Source: Liopterus haemorrhoidalis (Eukaryota > Arthropoda > Insecta > Coleoptera > Dytiscidae). From it: a DNA stretch of 64,000 nt. The notes under the pieces were generated by a model, which was not told the origin of the DNA, ran no database searches, and worked only from the letters and a program-made list of their open reading frames with translations. Both the position numbers and the translations under genes were made by a program. The stretch lies in the NCBI GenBank assembly GCA_963971575.1, contig OZ020622.1, forward strand, positions 2,518,279 through 2,582,278. Direction: 5' to 3'. Each line of letters opens with the position of its first letter. Position 1 is the stretch's first letter. Shown piece after piece: positions 1-10,038 of this stretch.

Positions 1-494
1 AAAAATGGTCCATCCTGTAAAATTTGTGTTCCAAAATTTGATCCATCATGTTGTAGCCATCCGTAAGTATCTAAACCATCACCCTGTTCACACCAATGTC
101 TTATCCCATCACCTCCAGGTCTTAAACGTAGAGGAAAATACCACATCAAACCCGTAACTAAAGATTTAGGATCTCTCGTTTTAAGTCCGAAATAAACTCC
201 TGGTCTGTATGTACCCCAATATCTTTCAGGAACATCAAGACCTGTTCGAAGTACCATTTTTTTATCATCGAAGGGTGTGTTTACTCTGGTTTCGAGGTAA
301 CCTTCATAACCAACTCCTATAGCGATAGCAAGAAACAAGAAACCTATGCAAGTTTTCCAGTAATGTAGGATATTAAATTTTTCTTTGACTGTTACTGTAC
401 TTTCATTACTACTACTACTACCAGTTCCGTTGGTTTTACCATTTTGTTTACGGTTTTCTGTGCTGTTATGTGCATTTCTTCGTGGCCTAGCCAT
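1..494 (-). CDS. MOGS: Mannosyl-oligosaccharide glucosidase (glucosidase I), N-terminal exon, partial
   Basis: ER glucosidase I removes the outermost alpha-1,2-glucose from the Glc3Man9GlcNAc2 glycan just after its transfer to protein. The minus-strand frame opens at ATG 494-492 and stays open to the window edge (164 codons). It shows the expected type II layout: a short basic, Asn/Ser-rich cytosolic tail, one membrane segment at about residues 46-64 ([18 protein letters not shown]), then the luminal start. Family motifs follow: [25 protein letters not shown], and [15 protein letters not shown] with LQHDGSNFG. The catalytic GH63 domain lies beyond the window. The start is the first ATG and directly precedes the basic tail. 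The gene lies on the same strand as the FUN14 gene upstream of it, about 290 bp away. The identification rests on several consecutive motifs and is secure; whether the exon ends just left of base 1 cannot be seen. Confidence 0.93.
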   Translation of the reverse strand, partial: MARPRRNAHNSTENRKQNGKTNGTGSSSSNESTVTVKEKFNILHYWKTCIGFLFLAIAIGVGYEGYLETRVNTPFDDKKMVLRTGLDVPERYWGTYRPGVYFGLKTRDPKSLVTGLMWYFPLRLRPGGDGIRHWCEQGDGLDTYGWLQHDGSNFGTQILQDGPF

Positions 495-785
495 TTTTTG
501 AGGTTATGTTTCTTTAATTATACATATGTAAACAGATTTGAGCTTTATTAAGTAGTATTTACGTGGTTTTGACTACGTAGATAAATTATTATTTTTTTGA
601 GATAAAATCATGAATATTTTCACCAAATTTGAAGTGCGAGCTGTCAATTTTAGTTCAAAATTTTATCTCAAGAGAGCATTATTGTTATTATTATTTAAAA
701 ATTGATCGTCAAAATAAAAAAAAATAAACATTCTTACAAATAGTTTTATTTAATACAATTTGTAATATTTTATAAACAAAACACT
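495..785. other. Intergenic: MOGS 5' flank and FUN14 gene 3' flank
   Basis: This AT-rich spacer lies between two minus-strand genes. It must hold the MOGS 5' UTR and promoter and the 3' UTR of the FUN14 gene. A tttatt at about 747-752 reads AATAAA on the minus strand and is a candidate polyadenylation signal for the FUN14 gene. No open frame of interest was seen. Confidence 0.5.
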
Positions 786-1495
786 TTAAGATACCAGACC
801 CAAACAAAATCCTCCTAAAAATCCGGCTACGAAATATGTATTTGATCTTGCATATCTTCCAACCTGTAAAAAAACTGTATTAATTGACTTTTTAGTTAAA
901 ATTATTCAATATTACATTTGCTTGTATCTTGGGTATTTTGTGTTCTATTTGTTGGGACGTTTTTGTTAATTTTCCGCGCATTCTATCCCAGTCTATTCGT
1001 ACTAATCCTGTTTGCCCAGCTAGAGCTATTAGAATAATTGTACCTCCTGCAGCAAAAGCTGCCGTTCTTCCAACTCGAGTCGTTAAAAATCCAGTACACC
1101 TGAAAATTCAATAGCCCCTAAAACATATGCAACCACCAATACACTCATGTGTTGTACAGTTGCATAACTTATATTTTAATGCGTGTCATTCCTTTTACGA
1201 TGTATGACAGAATGGGCTATCATTTTCTAAAAGTGGATAATAATGATACTAACCATCCAGAAACAACCCCAATTCCCAGTTGTTTTATCCCAGAGGATCT
1301 CTGAACAAGGCTGGAATACTGTGACAGTAATTTTTTTGCATTTTGTCCTGCTGTAATTGTTAGTTGCTCAGTTTTATCTTTTATATCGACGGCTTTTGCT
1401 TTGTTTTTCAAATCAGTAACTTTCTCATTAATTTTACTTTTTTCATCACCCGCTTTTCCATTTCCACTGTCTTTATCTTGACCTGCACACTTCAT
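786..1495 (-). CDS. FUN14 domain-containing mitochondrial protein (FUNDC1/2-like), complete, 3 exons
   Basis: FUN14 proteins sit in the mitochondrial outer membrane; FUNDC1 is a mitophagy receptor. Exons on the minus strand are 1254-1495, 916-1099 and 786-863, giving 167 residues. Introns are GT-AG, in phase 2 and phase 0. Exon 1 encodes a Lys/Asp/Glu-rich soluble head and ends in GIGVVSGW. Exon 2 supplies CTGFLTTRVGRTAAFAAGG plus a hydrophobic span and the family signature VRIDWDRM. Exon 3 encodes a closing hydrophobic segment, FVAGFLGGFCLGLVS. The order GW-C-x-GF, a glycine-rich membrane span, IDW and a C-terminal GG-hydrophobic tail is that of FUN14 proteins. An N-terminal YxxL LC3-binding motif like that of human FUNDC1 is not obvious; the only YxxL (YSSL) lies next to the first membrane span. 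The mitophagy role is therefore only inferred from the family. The start is the first ATG after stops in frame. Confidence 0.85.
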
Positions 1496-1829
1496 TTTAA
1501 ATGATGATTATTATCTATAAATTATTTGTATTAAATAACTTGTTATTTCTATTAGTTTCACTATTTACCTGATATGAAAATATTTATTAAAATACGCCTG
1601 TAAATTTTGAAAATTTACATTATAAAACGTCCAGAAACTGACAGTTCTTTCAACAATACATAATTTTGTTTAGTTATAGGTAAGGTTTTTTTATTGAAAT
1701 GATGTCATCGTCATTCAGACAACATTACATAACAAACTGCAATTAAGAAAAAATAATAACGTTTCTTTAATATTATATATTTTTAATATAAAAATCATAG
1801 TTAAAAGTTTGATAATATAAAAAAGGCAC

Positions 1830-2349
1830 TTATCTAAATAATAACGCAACTATAAATCCACCAATTGCAGATACCTTGAAATTATCGATCTTTCTTTGCC
1901 CAATCTGAAAAAAATAACTTTTAAATCCCAACCAAAATTAAAAATGAATGTTTTACTTTTTGATATGGACCATAATGTCCCTTTTTTCTCCATTCAGTTG
2001 CTATTATATGTCTCCGAGCTCCTACAAGTAAAATATACACCAACCATGATATTCCAATTGCTCCAAAAGTACCTAGACTATTACCCAAAAAAACACCACT
2101 AGAACTAAAAACATTTTATATCAGTTAAGTTTTTTTGAGAAATTTATATTATTACCATCCTGCTACTATACCGGACACTGCTTGGAGTTGTTTTGAGGAA
2201 TTTTCAATAAATAACGAGCTGTCATATACCATACCTAAAAATGTTTCTCTTATTATACCTTGTCTTCGTCTTTTATAATCACAATAATTTCTTTTAAAAA
2301 GAATACAAGTACGGTATGAGAGTAAAATGGGGGTCCTTAATTTTGACAT
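1830..2349 (-). CDS. Second, diverged FUN14-like protein, complete, 3 exons
   Basis: Minus-strand exons are 2156-2349, 1957-2104 and 1830-1904 (138 residues), with GT-AG introns in phase 2 then phase 0, exactly as in the neighbouring FUN14 gene. ATG 2349-2347 is chosen; the frame also extends upstream without another ATG. The head is basic (LSYRTCILFKRNYCDYKRRR) and could be a mitochondrial presequence, which is an inference. Then come QAVSGIVAGCSSGVFLG (aligning with GVVSGWCTGFLT, the usual Trp being Cys), a hydrophobic span ISWLVYILLVG, a basic loop, and a C-terminal segment VSAIGGFIVALLF resembling VAGFLGGFCLGLV. The IDW signature is absent (ATEWRKKG instead). It is best read as a diverged tandem duplicate of the 786-1495 gene. 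Function is unknown beyond the family. It is head-to-head with CDC73, its ATG lying 225 bp from that of CDC73. Confidence 0.68.
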
Positions 2350-2574
2350 TTTCAAAAACGTTCAGTAAATTCCAAAATAAATTTTAATTGTTGCTAATGT
2401 AAAAAATATACATTTAAGTATTAAAAATTAAATTTTTTTGGTATATATTGGTGTTACAGGTGCTAAAATAAATTGATTTTATAAAACTTTAATAATTTTT
2501 TATGTTTTGAGTTTTGTGTTGAACGCATCCGTATTTTATTCTAACCTTCAAATTTCAAATTCAGTCAAAGCAAA
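2350..2574. promoter_or_regulatory. Shared upstream region between FUN14-like gene and CDC73
   Basis: Only 225 bp separate the start codons of two divergently transcribed genes, so both 5' UTRs and core promoters must overlap here. The sequence is AT-rich with no obvious CpG cluster and no clear TATA box that could be assigned to either side. A bidirectional promoter is an inference from spacing; transcription start mapping would settle it. Confidence 0.55.
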
Positions 2575-5500
2575 ATGGCTGATCCGTTGAGTTTGTTGCG
2601 TCAATACAATGTTAATAAAAAGGAAATTATTGAGCGTGATAATCAGATAATATTTGGTGAATTCTCGTGGCCAAAAAATGTTAAAACAAACTATACTATG
2701 TGGGGGTGAGTAAAAATTTCAAATAAAAAAATTATAAACATAGTATTGACACATCAACACCGTTTTAGAAAGGTTTCAAATCTATGAATTTCACTTTTAT
2801 TTTGTTATTTTTAGGTCGGGGAAGGATGGGAGTCCCAAGGAATATTATACACTGGAGTGTTTATTGTTTATTTTAAAAAATATATCACTCACACATCCTG
2901 TTTATGTGAGACAAGCTGCGGTATGTACAAAATATTACAATAATTTTAAGAAAACAGTTCATTTTGCATTAATTTAAACTAAATTTTTATAATTTAGGCT
3001 GAAAATATTCCTGCTGTAAGAAGACCAGATCGTAAAGAGCTTCTAGCATATCTAAATGGAGAGACCGCAAGTTGTTCGGCAATTGATAAAAGTGCTCCAT
3101 TGGAAATACCCACACAAGTAAGTTATTCTTTTATATTTTAACCGTAGTTATTAAATTTTTAATGTTTTTAAAGGTTAAACGTTCTGCTGAATATGATGGA
3201 ACAGATAATGCCGCTAAGAAACCTCGTTTTGAAGATACGCATGTACAGAAGGTTAAAGAACAACTCGCTGCAAGATTGGATGCTCCGAAAGAGGCCTCCG
3301 TAACAGTAGACAATATCAAGTAAGTTTTTTTTGTAAAGTTGATATTAAATTGTTTAGTATTTAATTCACTTTTTGCGTCATCTTGTGATTTTTTTCAGTA
3401 ATATTTGTGTTTGTTAATATTATAATTTAAATATATTTCAAAAACTTCTATATTTAACATGCAGAAAACGGCTTTTGACAAATTGAAGAACGCCTATGAA
3501 GACGTTAAATTTAGTTCAGAGACTAATTATGTTCTAACACTAGTTATTACTTACTAAATGCCTATGAAACCCTGAAATGTGTGACAATGTAGTAAAATAT
3601 TAGCCAATTTTGCTGTTCAATAAATATTATTGTTAGTTATTCACATCAACTATTTCTTGGTCGAAAAATTCTGAATTTTTAAATAACGGGTTGTAATTTT
3701 GTATTTTTTCAGGTCTCTTTCGGAGACTATGTCTGTGGAAAAAATCGCAGCTATTAAAGCGAAACGTTTAGCTAAAAAGCGAACAACAATTAAAGGCAAT
3801 GACGATATATCTCAAGAATATGATTTGAGAGCAATTTTAGACTTTGACGTTGATATCACGAAAGATATTTTAAGCAGAGAAAGACAATGGCGAACAAGAA
3901 CAACTGTATTACAATCCACTGGAAAAATGTTCGCTAAAAATATCCTAGCAATCTTGCACGGTATAAAAGCTCGTGAAGAGGGTAGACAAAGACCTCCTCA
4001 ACCTCCGATAGCTACACCACGTCAAACACCAGTTCGTCCGATTGCTCAACCCGCTGTGTACAATCGTTACGATCAGGAAAGATTTATCAGACAAAAAGAA
4101 GAGACGGAAGGTTTCAAGATTGATACTATGGGTACTTATCACGGAATGACTCTGAAGTCTGTGACTGAGGGCAGTACGAAGACTCCTAGGCCTGTTATAC
4201 CTGCGCCTATTATATCAGTGCCTCAAAATCCAAGACAATCACCAGGACAACTTCAGAAGAGGACGTCTAGGACACCAATTATTATTATACCAGCTGCTAC
4301 AACCAGTCTTATTTCTATGTATAATGTCAAGGATATTCTCCAGGATCTCAAGTATGTAAATATTATTATTACAAACACTACCCGACACAATAGGGGATAG
4401 GCATGATTTTTTTTTTATTTTTTATTATATTCCTCTTGTTGCATATAAACATAAAAAACAGTTTTTATTTTATTTTTTTTTGTAATTTGAAGGCTTAAAA
4501 AAATCATGCATGTATGTAGCGCGCGAAAACGACGTGTGACGTCATACCCCTTCTAACTGACGTATGACACTACTAGCTTACCGGCGTACATAGTCTGTTG
4601 TGAACTTATTTGTTTGTATAACTTTCATAGGTTATGTAAAGTTAGAGTGATTTTAGTTAAAATAAAGATTAATTCTATAAAAACAATTTATACATGTTTA
4701 CCGAATTAAATTTTATATTAAAATAGATAACTTATATTGCAGTATTTCAATTATGCCTCTAACGTTTTGTAACTTCATGTAAACAATGTAGTAAAATTCT
4801 GACATCTAAATTACATAAATATTTACATTTTACAGAGTTGCAGCGTTTGTTTACATAAAGTTATAGAATATAAAATAAAAATTACTTTGACACCACGTAT
4901 TTCCTCAGCACTGTAGTATTCATTATTTTTCATATATTCCATGAGCATAAATGCATCAATGTTGAGTAAATTATCACTCTGAGCCCTAACAAAATCTTTA
5001 TCTGCCATTTTAATAATAAATGCGTGAAAAATATTTTTTTTATTACAAGATCACGTGACCGTTTGAGCCCTTTGGGACTCTGCGAATCGTATGCCTATAA
5101 TTTTTAAGACTTTAAATTTGTATTTACTTTCTTTTGATAAAAGGGCAAACATTATTTAAAAATATTTCTGCAAATTTTTTCTGATCAATAGACTATCCGA
5201 GTACTTAAAGCTAAATAAATTAAATATAAATATTTCAAAATGTTCAAAAATATCATTTACTAGAAACAGAAACTTAATAGATTTTAATTATAATATTAAT
5301 GTAGATGTCATCTCTAATGTTACTTTTGTTAAAGATCTGGGAATAACATTTGATCAGAAATTAATATTTGATATACATATTGACAACATTATTAAAAAAG
5401 CATACAAAATGTTAGGGTTCGCTACCAGAATTTATAAAAATTTTTACTTACTTACTTACTTAATCCTGAAGCCTTTCTACCTTGCGGTGTAAAGCGTGTT

Positions 5501-8500
5501 CTACATTATACTTTATTCATCAATTTTCTAAACTTTTTTCTTTGAACTAGAAGTTGTCAAAGTTTTAATACAATTTATTTTTCAATTTTTTGGTAGAGAA
5601 TGAAATTCTTACACGTGTTTCAGTTCATTTAAAGTACCAACATAAAAATATTATTCATATCTTGTCAAGTGTTTATAACCTAGCTACCAGATTTGTAAAA
5701 TTACTGATTTACGTACAAAACACAATTTATATATTCGCTTATTCAAACCAATGATCAACAAAACACTATTAAACACGTGGTAATACAAAATATTTACAAG
5801 CGTAATTTTAATGTTGGTACAATTGTTAAAACTGTCTACTGCGCATGCACCGAGTTCCAAGTTGGATGTGTTTTCAAGAATAGTTGGATCAAATCTAGTT
5901 TTGAATAAAGTTGACCTTGACTACTTACCGTGTTCTACACTGTATAATTTCACTGATTTATTTCTAGTACAAGTTCTAGTCAAAGAAATAAGTATGAAAA
6001 TTTGATGAGAATTGTATAATGTAGAACACGCTTAAGGCTATAGTCGAGTAATAATACGTAATAATACGTAACAATACAGACCTTATGTTATCAAAAACCA
6101 TGTTATGGTGTATTTTATGATTAACATTTTATATTAATTTTTCAGATATGTGACAGTGGAAGAGAAGAGAAAGGCTGGTGCTCGAAGAGACAATGAAGTT
6201 CTTCTTCAGCGCCAGAAGAATGGAATGACCGTTCCGTATCGAGTAATCGACAATCCTGCAAAACTTACACAGGGAGACTGGGATCGTGTTGTTGGTGTAT
6301 TCGTTATGGGACCCGCTTGGCAGTTCAAAGGTTATCCATGGGAAAATCCAGTAGAGATATTCTCAAAAAGTAAGCATTCAAATTTTGAGCAATTTTAAGC
6401 GAATTACGACCACGATTGAAGTCGGCAAACCGTCGATAAACAGTAGTCCTTGATGGTGCTTCATCGCCAAAAGTCGAATTAAGTTCATCGATGCACTGTT
6501 GTTGGATTAATCCACGTCGAAAGTTGTAACAAATAATCGCTCGAAAATGTTCACGATTTAATTCCATTTTAGATGAATTTTTTCAAGTTACTGTAAACAA
6601 AACTAATAACGCTCGTACCTCAAAACGTTCTGAGTACGTTTACCGTAAAAAATGTAAAACTTTACGATAGAATCAAATTTATAAGATAGAAACACAATTT
6701 TTTATTTTATAAACTTTTGTTACATTATTTGTTTAATTTTTCATTATACGCAATATCTATACGTATCTTTCAGGTTGTTAATTATTATTTTTTTTTACAG
6801 TTTCTGCATTTCATTTGAAGTATGACGAAATGCGTCTTGACAATAATGTGGCGAGATGGGCAGTGACAGTGATCGAGTTGTCACGAAGTAAACGCCATTT
6901 GGATCGTGCTTCTATTATGGTATTTTGGGAGCAATTGGACAAGTGAGTAAATTATATTTTCCTCAAAATTTGCTGATGGGGAGGTTCAAAAAGTGACAAA
7001 AGCATTTATTACATCGTAGTTGGTTTGGAAAAAAAACATAGTAGTCACAATTAGGGATGGGAACGATATATCGATATATCGAAAATATCGATACTTTAGA
7101 AAAATATATCGATATTCGCACAAAATATCGGTATTCTTGTATGTTTCTTACATTTAAATATATGCTGTTCACTTTTGTAGAAACAAACTATAGGCTATTC
7201 CAAACGTTTAGGCGGAACTAATTTTTGAAATCTAGTATTTTTTATCAATTAATTCGGACTTTTGGTTATTTTGTTTAGGCTTTGAAAATCATGCTCACAT
7301 TGCAAATTCTAGATTAAATTGATTGTCATTATAAAATGTCCTTTTCATTACATTTTAGTTTTTTGTCATTCTTAATAAAAATTTCCCGTTTATTAATTTT
7401 TATGTCTTCAAAATATAGAAAAATGTATTCCAATATTTGACATATGTCATTCGTTTCCATGGTTTCACTGTTGGAATTTTAATTTTTTACATACCAAACC
7501 TGAAATATGAAATAACCCAAGCAAGATCCCTTTTCGTGACAGCCTAAAATAACGAAATTTCCATTTAGTTCCGCCTAATCGTTTGGAATAGCCTGTAAGA
7601 CGAAATTTTGATTTCAATAATTTGCACCTTTGAAATTGTCATGTTGGTATTAAAAAATTAGAAAAAATGTCACTTTCTAAAGTCGGTTTTACAGTGTAAG
7701 GAATATTTTTAATTGATATTTTAAGACCGTAATGCACTATAAAAGTAACCAAAAAATCTGGTTTGTCCTTACAAAAGTGAACAGCATATATATATTTAAT
7801 TAATAGAGCTGTTAACAAGGATAATATTAGAAAGTTGGTTGGTATCTGGGTGAGTACCAACTGTAAAGTGATTTTCTGTCAATTGGCGACTTCTTTTCCC
7901 GCCAAGCCAACCAAAAAATATGTAATTTATATATCTTACATGTTACGTATTAGTTATTTAAATATATCGAAAATATCGATATTTTTATTTCGATATATAT
8001 CGAATATCGATATCACACTTACGATGCATCGAATCGCGCTTATATCGATATTCAAAAATGAATTCCCATCCCTAGTCACAACATTCGTTACGCATTAATT
8101 TTAAGAGCTGTGAGCGCTATCTTAAACGTTAAAAATGTCCACAAAATTTATCTACAAAGTACAGGTCACAAAGTCCGTTTACCATAACTATGAAATGACG
8201 TCACAGTTCAAAAACTCACCTTGTTGCTAATTCGTAAACTGTCAAAAAAAGTTAGGTTATATCGAACAACTTCTAAAAATATATTGAAAATCTATATTTT
8301 GTGTCTCTTTCTATCCCATAGAAATTGAAGTGAGCTCGATACAATAATGGGTGTGGCCTTAACAACGATTGAACAATCCAATTTCAAACTGGCAACATTG
8401 AAAAAATGTACCAACATTAAATAAATAAATGTACTGAGTTATGGATTGATGTTGATTAAAACATATAATGTTGGTACTTAAATTAACCAAGTGTGACGTC

Positions 8501-8631
8501 ATCTCATAGTTATCGTAAACCGACTTTAGTCAACTAAATTTACAGCTGTGAACGCTTTATTTTACTCAATTCTAATTGATTTTTTGTTTTTCAGGCATAT
8601 GATGCAGTACAAGCCGCATTTGAGATTTTAA
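2575..8631 (+). CDS. CDC73: Parafibromin/CDC73, Paf1 complex subunit, complete, 8 exons
   Basis: CDC73 (hyrax in flies) is a subunit of the Paf1 complex, which travels with RNA polymerase II in the nucleus and promotes elongation and histone modification. Exons are 2575-2705, 2815-2920, 2998-3117, 3174-3319, 3713-4351, 6146-6369, 6801-6942 and 8595-8631, 514 residues. Every junction is GT-AG and the phases agree. Visible blocks: [12 protein letters not shown] start; [23 protein letters not shown]; a basic patch [78 protein letters not shown]; and the C-terminal Ras-like fold from about residue 406 ([44 protein letters not shown]) ending [10 protein letters not shown]. Length and ends match the animal family. 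Introns 5 and 7 are enlarged by mobile elements. An AATAAA-like end signal near 8632-8700 is not certain. Confidence 0.97.
4823..5008 (-). pseudogene. Fragment of a transposon-associated (YqaJ-type) protein, first exon only
   Basis: Inside CDC73 intron 5, opposite strand. ATG 5008 opens a frame reading [20 protein letters not shown], then a segment with [11 protein letters not shown], followed by a possible donor (AAA|GTAATT near 4888). The pattern of FVRxxSDxLxxIDxFM and SAExRGVK recalls the N-terminus of insect proteins carrying a YqaJ-like exonuclease domain, often carried by transposons. That assignment comes from memory of the family and is unverified. No downstream exon was found, so this is most likely a stranded piece of a mobile element. 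Confidence 0.35.
5181..5442 (+). pseudogene. Non-LTR retrotransposon fragment, C-terminal part of reverse transcriptase
   Basis: In CDC73 intron 5 a frame from 5181 reads [20 protein letters not shown], then [11 protein letters not shown] and, further on, [18 protein letters not shown] and [11 protein letters not shown]. This is the region following the catalytic YADD box in Jockey-like reverse transcriptases. Both the catalytic part and the 3' end are missing; the frame breaks off at a short TTAC-rich run (about 5443-5462) beside the foldback element at 5492. Confidence 0.7.
5492..6033. mobile_element. Foldback MITE, TIRs about 65 bp (CDC73 intron 5)
   Basis: AAGCGTGTTCTACATTATAC at 5492-5511 recurs exactly as its reverse complement at 6014-6033. 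Inward of these the two arms stay similar for about 65 bp (CATCAATTTTC/CATCAAATTTTC, TTTCTTTGAACTAG/TTTCTTTGACTAG). No transposase frame is present. A second, internal copy of the terminal motif (GTGTTCTACACTGTATAATT near 5931) suggests a compound or rearranged structure. Confidence 0.7.
6397..6567 (-). pseudogene. mariner transposase N-terminal remnant (CDC73 intron 6)
   Basis: ATG 6567 opens [20 protein letters not shown], then [20 protein letters not shown] and [14 protein letters not shown]. This is the paired helix-turn-helix DNA-binding head of a mariner transposase. Similarity stops at about 6397, only 27 bp from the exon 6 splice donor of CDC73; the catalytic domain is absent. No TIR was recognised. 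Confidence 0.8.
7153..7801. mobile_element. MITE family B copy 1, nested in the hAT-like element and interrupted
   Basis: The ends read AAATATATGCTGTTCACTTT at about 7155 and, inverted, ACAAAAGTGAACAGCATATA up to about 7798. A second copy of the family is at 9481-9745. Inner sequence next to the right end (GGTTTGTCCTTACAAAAG, AAAAGTAACC) matches the copy-2 left end in reverse orientation. The copy is split by a family A MITE at 7191-7595. Confidence 0.65.
7191..7595. mobile_element. MITE family A, long form, copy 1 (nested)
   Basis: TIRs GGCTATTCCAAACGTTTAGG and CCTAATCGTTTGGAATAGCC bracket 405 bp, flanked by TA at 7189-7190 and 7596-7597, as for Tc1/mariner-mobilised MITEs. The terminal 30 bp (ending GCGGAACTA) recurs at 9289, 13023, 24037 and 35674, with truncated copies at 32492 and 59452. 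Confidence 0.8.
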
Positions 8632-8717
8632 TCTTTTACTGTTTTGTATATATATAAGTTATTGTATAGGATCGAGAAAAAAATGTAATAGTTATTACTA
8701 AAATATAGTTTTACTTA

Positions 8718-8841
8718 TACCCTTCTACACTAGGGTGCACAATCGCACGACAACCACTGAAGTAAAATGGACGAACGCATATTTGGTCACAGCGACCAAT
8801 ATTGATTATCGTGCGATTGTTCACGCTAGTGTGCTGGGCAT
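8718..8841. mobile_element. Short foldback MITE (about 124 bp) just 3' of CDC73
   Basis: ACACTAGGGTGCACAATCGC (8727) pairs with GCGATTGTTCACGCTAGTGT (ends 8832). The pairing extends weakly outward (TACCC.../...GGGCA). There is no coding potential. It lies about 90 bp after the CDC73 stop codon, so it may lie within or beside the 3' UTR. Confidence 0.65.
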
Positions 8842-9136
8842 CCTATTGTTTAATTTTTTCTGATAAGTTTTGGGTAAAATTTAGCCAAATCTCATGTTGG
8901 CATATATATATTTTTGTTTTATTATTGGATATACTGGGTATTTTTGGAAACTGTTTGCTTACTACCAACTTTGAGGAGATACAGAGTATAGCTCATTTCT
9001 TTGGTTTAAGCGAAAGGAAACTGAATTTTTATTTTTTAAGTTGTTACAAACTCACTTTTTAACGATTAAATCTGGTTTTTGTGGCCAAAAACCCGATTCA
9101 GTCGTTAAATATTACTAGATTTTAAAATCAATATTA

Positions 9137-9288
9137 TTTGTCTCGTTTTGTAATACGTAATTAACAGGGAAAGTTCATTTTTTATGTTGTATATTTACAA
9201 TACATTTATATTATTATAGTATTGGTTTACATGGATACGTCAAAGTCTGTTTAAACCACAAAAGTTAACAAAACTATCAGATCTAGTA
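9137..9288. mobile_element. MITE family C, copy 1, interrupted
   Basis: TGTCTCGTTTTGTAATACG followed by ACAGGGAAAGTTCATTTTTT and a TTGTATATTTACAATACATT stretch matches the complete copy at 33681-33858. The 3' end is cut at GATCTAGTA by insertion of a family A MITE; a remnant (TATTACAAAATT) follows that insertion at 9472-9484. Confidence 0.7.
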
Positions 9289-9471
9289 CAGTCTATTCCA
9301 AACGTTTAAGCGGAACTAACTGGAATTTTCATTTTTGTAAGTTGTCATTAGCTATTTTAGTATATATTGCAGTTGGCTTTTCCTGAACAAAATGATTAAA
9401 AGCTTCAATCAATCTGTAAAAGTTACTAGATATGAAAAATCTAGTTCCGCCTAATCGTTTGGAAAAGACTT
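9289..9471. mobile_element. MITE family A, short form
   Basis: This is a 183-bp copy with ends CAGTCTATTCCAAACGTTTA and CCTAATCGTTTGGAAAAGAC, in a TA target (9287-9288 and 9472-9473). The interior (GGCTTTTCCTGAACAAAATG, ATTAAAAGCTTCAATCAATC) is shared with the copies at 13023, 32492 and 59452 but not with the 405-407 bp form. It sits inside a family C MITE. Confidence 0.75.
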
Positions 9472-9480
9472 TATTACAAA

Positions 9481-9745
9481 ATTAAATATATATGCTGTTC
9501 ACTTTTGTAAGGACAAACCAGATCTAGTTATTTTGGTTACTTTTATAGTGTATTACGGACTTCTATTATTAAATGTCAATTAAAAATCTTCCTTACGCTA
9601 TTAAATCGACTAGATTTATTGGTTATGATCATTATTAAGAAAGAGATATTTTTTATTTTTTTTAATACCAACATACAATTTCAAAGGTTCAAACAATTGA
9701 AATCAAAATTTCCTCTTAGTTTGTTTTTATAAAAGTGAACAAATT
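9481..9745. mobile_element. MITE family B, copy 2
   Basis: The left end TATATGCTGTTCACTTTTGT and right end ATAAAAGTGAAC are inverted. The interior GGACAAACCAGATCTAGTTA and GGTTACTTTTATAGTG matches the copy at 7153-7801. No coding frame is present. Confidence 0.6.
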
Positions 9746-9791
9746 AACGTCATATAAATAGACACAGCACGCTCTATGCGTTAGCATTGTT

Positions 9792-10016
9792 TGTTATGAA
9801 GCCAAGACCCTGCGGAGACGAAAGGGGGATTTGCCCCGAGGAGTATAACAAGTTGCCTAATTTACATTTATTTTATTCAGCAGTTTGCAGTTTACAGTAT
9901 TAAAAAATATATTTTTACTTTCAATTCTTATGGGCAAAACATTGATGTATGCAAACTGTACAACTCCTCGGGGCAACCCCCGTTTCCCCGCCTAAAGAGG
10001 TTTTGACTTCATAACA
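9792..10016. mobile_element. 225-bp MITE with GC-rich TIRs of about 53 bp
   Basis: TGTTATGAAGCCAAGACC at 9792 and the reverse complement of GGTTTTGACTTCATAACA at 9999-10016 begin arms that stay similar through GATTTGCCCCGAGGAGT/ACTCCTCGGGGCAACCCC. The GC-rich arms contrast with the AT-rich centre. There is no open frame. Confidence 0.75.
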
Positions 10017-10038
10017 ACTCGTCCTCGTTCAGTCTCTA

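Larger units (their letters stand above)
7051..8073. mobile_element. hAT-like non-autonomous element with 8-bp target duplication
   Basis: The ends AGGGATGGGAA (from 7053) and TTCCCATCCCT (to 8073) are inverted repeats followed inward by runs of ATATCGATA-type palindromes on both sides. AGTCACAA at 7043-7050 is repeated at 8074-8081, an 8-bp target site duplication as expected for hAT elements. There is no transposase frame. The element lies in CDC73 intron 7 and itself contains two further nested MITEs. Confidence 0.75.
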
